Below, piece by piece: positions 24,817 to 27,670 of a DNA stretch of 27,670 nucleotides. Each line of letters starts with the position of its first letter. Within the stretch, counting starts at the first letter, position 1. The translations under genes and the position numbers were made by a program. The DNA is from Deltaproteobacteria bacterium (GTDB lineage: Bacteria; Desulfobacterota; DSM-4660; Desulfatiglandales; HGW-15): positions 1-27,670 of the forward strand of contig JAFDHB010000048.1 in the NCBI GenBank assembly GCA_019308985.1. The letters are read 5' to 3'. The notes under the pieces were generated by a model. That model saw only the letters and a program-made list of their open reading frames with translations. It had not been told where the DNA came from and did no database searches.

Positions 24817-25386
24817 TCAGAGGAGACGGTACGGGTAGGCTCGCTTGGTCCACTCGCTCTCCGGAAATTCCGACTGCAACTTCTCATAAGCCTCTTTCAA
24901 TTTCTTGGGATCCTTGCTGCCCTTATACCCGCAGACGCCCTTGAAGAAGATGGCCTCGGGTGCCGAACTGGTCTTCGAATACTCTGAGGCAACCTTGTCC
25001 AGTCTGGCACGCGCCTCATCAAAGTTATCTCCATCATAATAAATCTTGCCGATCCCCAAGAGCAACGAGGCAATAAGGTCTTCAGGACCTAGAAAGCCGA
25101 CGGTTCGATGATGTTCTTTCCCGCTCGTATCAAGGGTCACAAGGGTCGGGGTCCATTTCACGTTGAAGTCGGTTGCAAGGGGCTGCGCATCGAATGCAAT
25201 CCGCAGGGGAATCAAATTCTCATTAATAAAGTCTACCACCGCGATCTCTGGATACGTAACCGCATCCATCTGCTGGCAGCCGATTCATCCAGGGTTAAAA
25301 AAGTCGAGAAGCACGGGCTTATTCTCTGCCCTCGCCCTCTTCAACGCCTCATCCATGTCAGTTATCCAATCTATCTTGGCATTCAT
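24817..25386 (-). CDS. Putative selenoprotein: thioredoxin-like protein with UxxC active site
   Basis: From ATG 25386 (GAGGAG ends 8 bases upstream) the frame reads MNAKIDWITDMDEALKRARA and KPVLLDFFNPG, then TGA (25285-25287), then IGCQQMDAVTYP and 150 further codons. The TGA falls on the first redox position of the thioredoxin CxxC motif, giving U34-I-G-C37; the cis-proline is in KWTPT (P80). After the fold (about 1-115) a TPR-like helical tail follows (YDGDNFDEARARLDK, SAPEAIFFKGVC). An SECIS-like hairpin follows the UGA. Total 189 residues. A nonsense mutation is the alternative, but conservation on both sides, ribosome binding site, promoter and terminator argue for a live gene. Standard calling would start at 25269 and lose the active site. 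Confidence 0.85.
25250..25267 (-). promoter_or_regulatory. SECIS-like hairpin for selenocysteine insertion
   Basis: Read as mRNA, GGAUGCG-GUUA-CGUAUCC is a 7-bp stem with one G-U pair and a tetraloop starting GU. It begins 17 bases after the UGA; the loop G is the 25th base after it. Bacterial SECIS elements sit inside the coding region just after the UGA and need an apical-loop G (often GU) at about this distance. Confidence 0.65.
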
Positions 25387-25472
25387 CGGCGGTCTCCTCT
25401 CTTTACGTTAATTATCTCAATTTCACCACACAAATACTCACACCCCTAGAATTCCCATCCATCCTCTCTTGA

Positions 25473-25500
25473 AACGTAGGTATTACCCGGCCTTTGTCAA
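25473..25500 (-). promoter_or_regulatory. Putative sigma-70 promoter of the thioredoxin-like gene
   Basis: On the minus strand a perfect TTGACA (25500-25495), a 16-base spacer and TACGTT (25478-25473) lie about 87 bases upstream of the start. The -35 is consensus and the -10 weak. Confidence 0.4.
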
Positions 25501-25588
25501 TAGAGGTGACTGCCTCAATCCCCAATCTTCCGAACTTGTTGTCTGTGATTTCTGTGTTCTCTGTTCTGTTCCGTTTTCCGTGTGCTTT

Positions 25589-25679
25589 CCGTGTGGTCGG
25601 GCCACGCCATCATATTGAATTTATATGATTAAACCCACCGTGTGGTCGGGCCACGCCATCATATTGAATTTATATGATT
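25589..25679. repeat. Tandem 42-bp direct repeat at the 3' end of the RAYT gene
   Basis: Two exact copies (25589-25630 and 25638-25679), 49 bases apart, each contain GTGG-TCGG-GCCAC followed by GCCATCATATTGAATT. The second copy includes the last codons and stop of the transposase gene. The core GGTCGGGCCACGC recurs inverted at 26563-26575 on the other side of the gene. Confidence 0.9.
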
Positions 25680-26462
25680 TATGTTCCAAAAGTAGGTATT
25701 TTCAAGGCCTATATCATCGTTTTCGGCCCCAAAATGACCCCCATAGAGAACTGAAGGTTCCCTGAGCTGGTAGACTCCATTCCTCCCTACGCTCTGCCTT
25801 CCTCTGGCCAATATCCCCAGCTTAGCTTTTACACCCTCAACAAAACCTCTGCTGCCCACCGCTATACTCTTTGTCCATGTGTCATCCCGCATATTCTTTC
25901 CATTGCCCAGATACTCTTCTATCCACCCCTCGTAATAAGACTTTACCAGCTCATAGGATTCAAGCCCAAGCAAGGTCCTCAACCGCTCATAATCAATCAA
26001 AGCATTCTTCCTTTTCGGTTCTTGGATCTCATTGTATCCACTAAAGGGCCATTGTGAGGGATGTGCTACGACACCAGCGCGCACCATATTCAAGTCAACA
26101 TAAACAAGGCATCGATAAAGATGGTCTCCTTTCTCTATAGCCGTTGCATGATAGCGATCCTCCCAAAATGCTCCCTTTCGCGCTTTCCTTTGATTGTACT
26201 CCTGGCCGATTCGACCCGCAACAAGTTGGATGGATCTCGGAATGGTGTCCCGATCACCAACGTCCACGACAACGAGGTGAATGTGGTTTGAGGTGACTGC
26301 GTAATTCAATATGCTCAAGCCATAGCGCTTCTTGGCTTCAAAGAGCCATTGAAGCAATTTGCGCCTATCTTTCGCAAACTTGAGCAAGAATTCTCTTTTA
26401 TGGCATCGATGAGTAATATGCCAAATCTGCCCGGGAATGTAGTGTCTTTTCGCTCTCGCCAT
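25659..26462 (-). CDS. REP-associated tyrosine transposase (RAYT, Y1/IS200-like)
   Basis: The 267-residue protein opens MARAKRHYIPGQIWHITHRC, contains the HUH metal motif in NYAVTSNHIHLVVV and the candidate catalytic tyrosine in RIGQEYNQRK, followed by FWEDRYHAT and CLVYVDLNMVRAGVV, the usual RAYT order. RAYTs are single-strand nucleases linked to REP palindromes. Beyond about residue 170 a longer tail (GSRGFVEGVKAKLG, LREPSVLYGG) is also seen in many members. ATG 26462 has only a weak ribosome binding site. It is flanked by inverted short repeats and appears complete. Confidence 0.92.
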   Translation of the reverse strand: MARAKRHYIPGQIWHITHRCHKREFLLKFAKDRRKLLQWLFEAKKRYGLSILNYAVTSNHIHLVVVDVGDRDTIPRSIQLVAGRIGQEYNQRKARKGAFWEDRYHATAIEKGDHLYRCLVYVDLNMVRAGVVAHPSQWPFSGYNEIQEPKRKNALIDYERLRTLLGLESYELVKSYYEGWIEEYLGNGKNMRDDTWTKSIAVGSRGFVEGVKAKLGILARGRQSVGRNGVYQLREPSVLYGGHFGAENDDIGLENTYFWNINHINSI

Positions 26463-26919
26463 TGGTATCAGCGAATGGAGCCCTTTTTGCCATCAAAAAG
26501 GTCGATATTAGGTGTAAATATAGGACTCTTTTTGTTTTTTTATCAATACCTCCAAATAGTTAGCGTGGCCCGACCTCAACCTAGCAACCTACGACCTCAA
26601 CCTCCAACCTCAACCTAAAGTTCTTTATTATTTATATTAAAACATAAGCATATCTGAGTTAGATTGACAAGGAATATCTTTCTGTAATAGGGTCTTTTCC
26701 GACTAGATATCCGTCAAATGTCAGGGCTATGCGGATGAGGATAATATGCTAAAATCCCACCTGGTGTTTTGACGTCATCTCATGCCTCAAAGAAATTCGT
26801 GAGGGGAAGATCGCAACTGAAAGTCGCTCCTACACAGGGAGAGAAGATGAAAACTATCGCGGCAAGATGCCGCTCCCGCGAGGAAATCTCGGGAATTTCG
26901 TTTGTAGAGGAGGAAGGAG
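26463..26919. other. Intergenic region between RAYT and flavoredoxin-like genes
   Basis: No gene is supported. The region holds the inverted RAYT-flanking repeat, a short run of degenerate ACCTCAACCT repeats, an AT-rich stretch (26617-26660), and the leader of the next gene. An ORF starting at 26769 overlaps the flavoredoxin-like gene in another frame and lacks recognisable features. Confidence 0.5.
26563..26575 (-). repeat. Inverted counterpart of the RAYT 3' repeat
   Basis: GCGTGGCCCGACC is the exact reverse complement of the 13-base core found at 25595-25607 and 25644-25656. Together they bracket the transposase gene as an approximately 1-kb unit (25589-26575). Immediately after it the sequence is a low-complexity run of ACCTCAACCT-like units (26571-26616). 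Confidence 0.75.
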
Positions 26920-27483
26920 ATGGAAAAGGTGAAATTGGGTCCCAGTACTTTGCTCTATCCAATGCCCGCTGTTTTGGTCGGGGCAGTTGTCGAGGGCAAG
27001 CCCAACTTTATGACCGCTGCTTGGTGCGGCATCGCTTCTCACAAGCCCCCGGCCATTTCAGTGGCCCTTTACAGGGAGAGATACACCCTGAGGGGGATAA
27101 ATGACAAGGGCACATTCTCCATAAACATCCCATCTTCTGACATGGCCGAGGAGGTTGACTTCTGCGGCATATATTCAGGCAAGAAGCGTGACAAGTCCGA
27201 GGTGTTCGAGACCTTCTTCGGCTCCTTGAAAACAGCTCCGCTTGTCAGCAAATGTCCTGTCAACATCGAGTGCAAGGTGATCCACACCCTGGACCTGGGC
27301 AGCCACACCCTGGTCATAGGGGAGATAGTGGAGACATTCGTTAGTAAAGAATGCGTCACCCATGGGAATCCTGACCCAGGAAAAATTGATCCCCTCATCT
27401 ATACCTCCAAGGCACAGGTATATCAGCGCCTGGGGGAAGTGGTTGGCAAGGCGTTTAGCGTGGGCAAGAATTACAAGGTTTGA
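26920..27483 (+). CDS. Flavin reductase-like FMN-binding protein (flavoredoxin type)
   Basis: This 187-residue split-barrel flavoprotein opens LGPSTLLYPMPAVLVGAVVEGKPNFMTAAWCGI, with the FMN-contact pattern N-F-M-T-A-A-W, then SHKPPAISVAL and YTLRGINDKGTFSINIPS. This is the order of flavoredoxins described from Desulfovibrio and anaerobic relatives, which pass electrons in sulfur metabolism or act as small NAD(P)H-flavin reductases. Length fits. ATG 26920 is preceded by GAGGAGGAAGGAG, a very strong ribosome binding site. It appears monocistronic; repeat-like DNA follows directly after the stop. Confidence 0.9.
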   Translation: MEKVKLGPSTLLYPMPAVLVGAVVEGKPNFMTAAWCGIASHKPPAISVALYRERYTLRGINDKGTFSINIPSSDMAEEVDFCGIYSGKKRDKSEVFETFFGSLKTAPLVSKCPVNIECKVIHTLDLGSHTLVIGEIVETFVSKECVTHGNPDPGKIDPLIYTSKAQVYQRLGEVVGKAFSVGKNYKV

Positions 27484-27489
27484 TGGCTT

Positions 27490-27510
27490 GATGGCTTCGT
27501 AAAAAGTCCA
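27490..27510 (+). repeat. Terminal fragment of the MITE-like repeat, copy 3
   Basis: GATGGCTTCGTAAAAAGTCCA differs from 15015-15035 at a single base. The rest of the element (hairpin and GGCGTACGC tip) does not follow, so this is a solo end or a degraded copy just after the flavoredoxin-like gene. TGATGGCT is duplicated in tandem at 27481-27496. Confidence 0.7.
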
Positions 27511-27574
27511 TCCCCCATGAGATTCTAAGCCCTTGCCGCTAGTCAGCTTTAGTTCCTAGGTGATGAGTGCCACA

Positions 27575-27614
27575 ACATCGATAACACCTTTTTATGCCAG
27601 GACATCGATAACAC
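27575..27614. repeat. Short direct repeat, possible insertion-sequence end
   Basis: ACATCGATAACAC occurs at 27575-27587 and 27602-27614, 27 bases apart. Repeated motifs of this size with an ATCGAT core are seen at the ends of some transposons, and the window stops before any transposase could be read. Assignment is tentative. Confidence 0.35.
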
Positions 27615-27670
27615 TCCTGTTTTTGGGAGGGTGCTCATGTGTTCATAGCAGTGTGCACACGAACCAATTG

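Noticed and set aside
25285..25287. In-frame TGA read as a nonsense mutation or separate short gene
   Set aside because: It coincides with a catalytic Cys position, is followed by a SECIS-like stem, and both halves read as one fold with intact expression signals.
25589..25679. CRISPR array
   Set aside because: There are only two repeats with a 7-base spacer, tied to a RAYT gene; no cas genes are present.

Overview
The window reads as chromosomal DNA of a Gram-negative, probably anaerobic, bacterium. Desulfobacterota (the former Deltaproteobacteria) fit best. This is an inference from gene content: a Kdo transferase (lipopolysaccharide outer membrane), a Liv-type transporter beside an acyl-CoA ligase, an NDP-forming acyl-CoA synthetase subunit, a flavoredoxin-like protein, a sigma-54 activator with a matching -24/-12 promoter, and a UGA-containing thioredoxin-like gene that looks like a selenoprotein. 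No rRNA, tRNA or CRISPR array was recognised.

Layout. Positions 310-5436 (+) hold livHMGF and an AMP-forming acyl-CoA synthetase; no substrate-binding protein is present. rpoZ follows at 5573-5761. Running the other way (5807-8499, -) is a cyclic-nucleotide/CBS/nucleotidyltransferase protein followed by a DnaQ-type exonuclease. Positions 8846-13615 (+) carry waaA, an NDP-forming acyl-CoA synthetase alpha subunit, an MscS-family channel and a small LapA-domain membrane protein. Positions 13692-16802 (-) form a decaying glycan cluster: a C-terminal GH130 remnant, a glycosyltransferase broken by one frameshift at a C run, an intact glycosyltransferase, and an 88-codon stump paralogous to the broken gene.

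The most interesting block is 17545-24160 (+). A sigma-54 enhancer-binding protein with a degenerate receiver domain is followed by a long dyad, an excellent sigma-54 promoter (19145-19160), a small acidic protein, an EHD/dynamin-like GTPase with a C-terminal membrane hairpin, a MoxR-type AAA+ ATPase, and a 605-residue protein whose N-terminus resembles the TraB/Tiki/EreA superfamily and whose C-terminal two thirds I do not recognise. I propose a stress-induced membrane-associated NTPase system controlled by the adjacent activator. A MITE-like repeat sits at the 5' edge of the MoxR gene; an inverted copy lies at 15015-15178 and a lone end at 27490-27510.

The right end holds a monooxygenase-like ABM protein (-), the putative selenoprotein (24817-25386, -) with in-frame UGA, SECIS-like hairpin and terminator, a REP-associated (RAYT) transposase flanked by short repeats, and a flavoredoxin-like gene (+). 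Several genes therefore need non-standard reading: the selenoprotein would be truncated by ordinary gene calling, and three glycan genes are broken.
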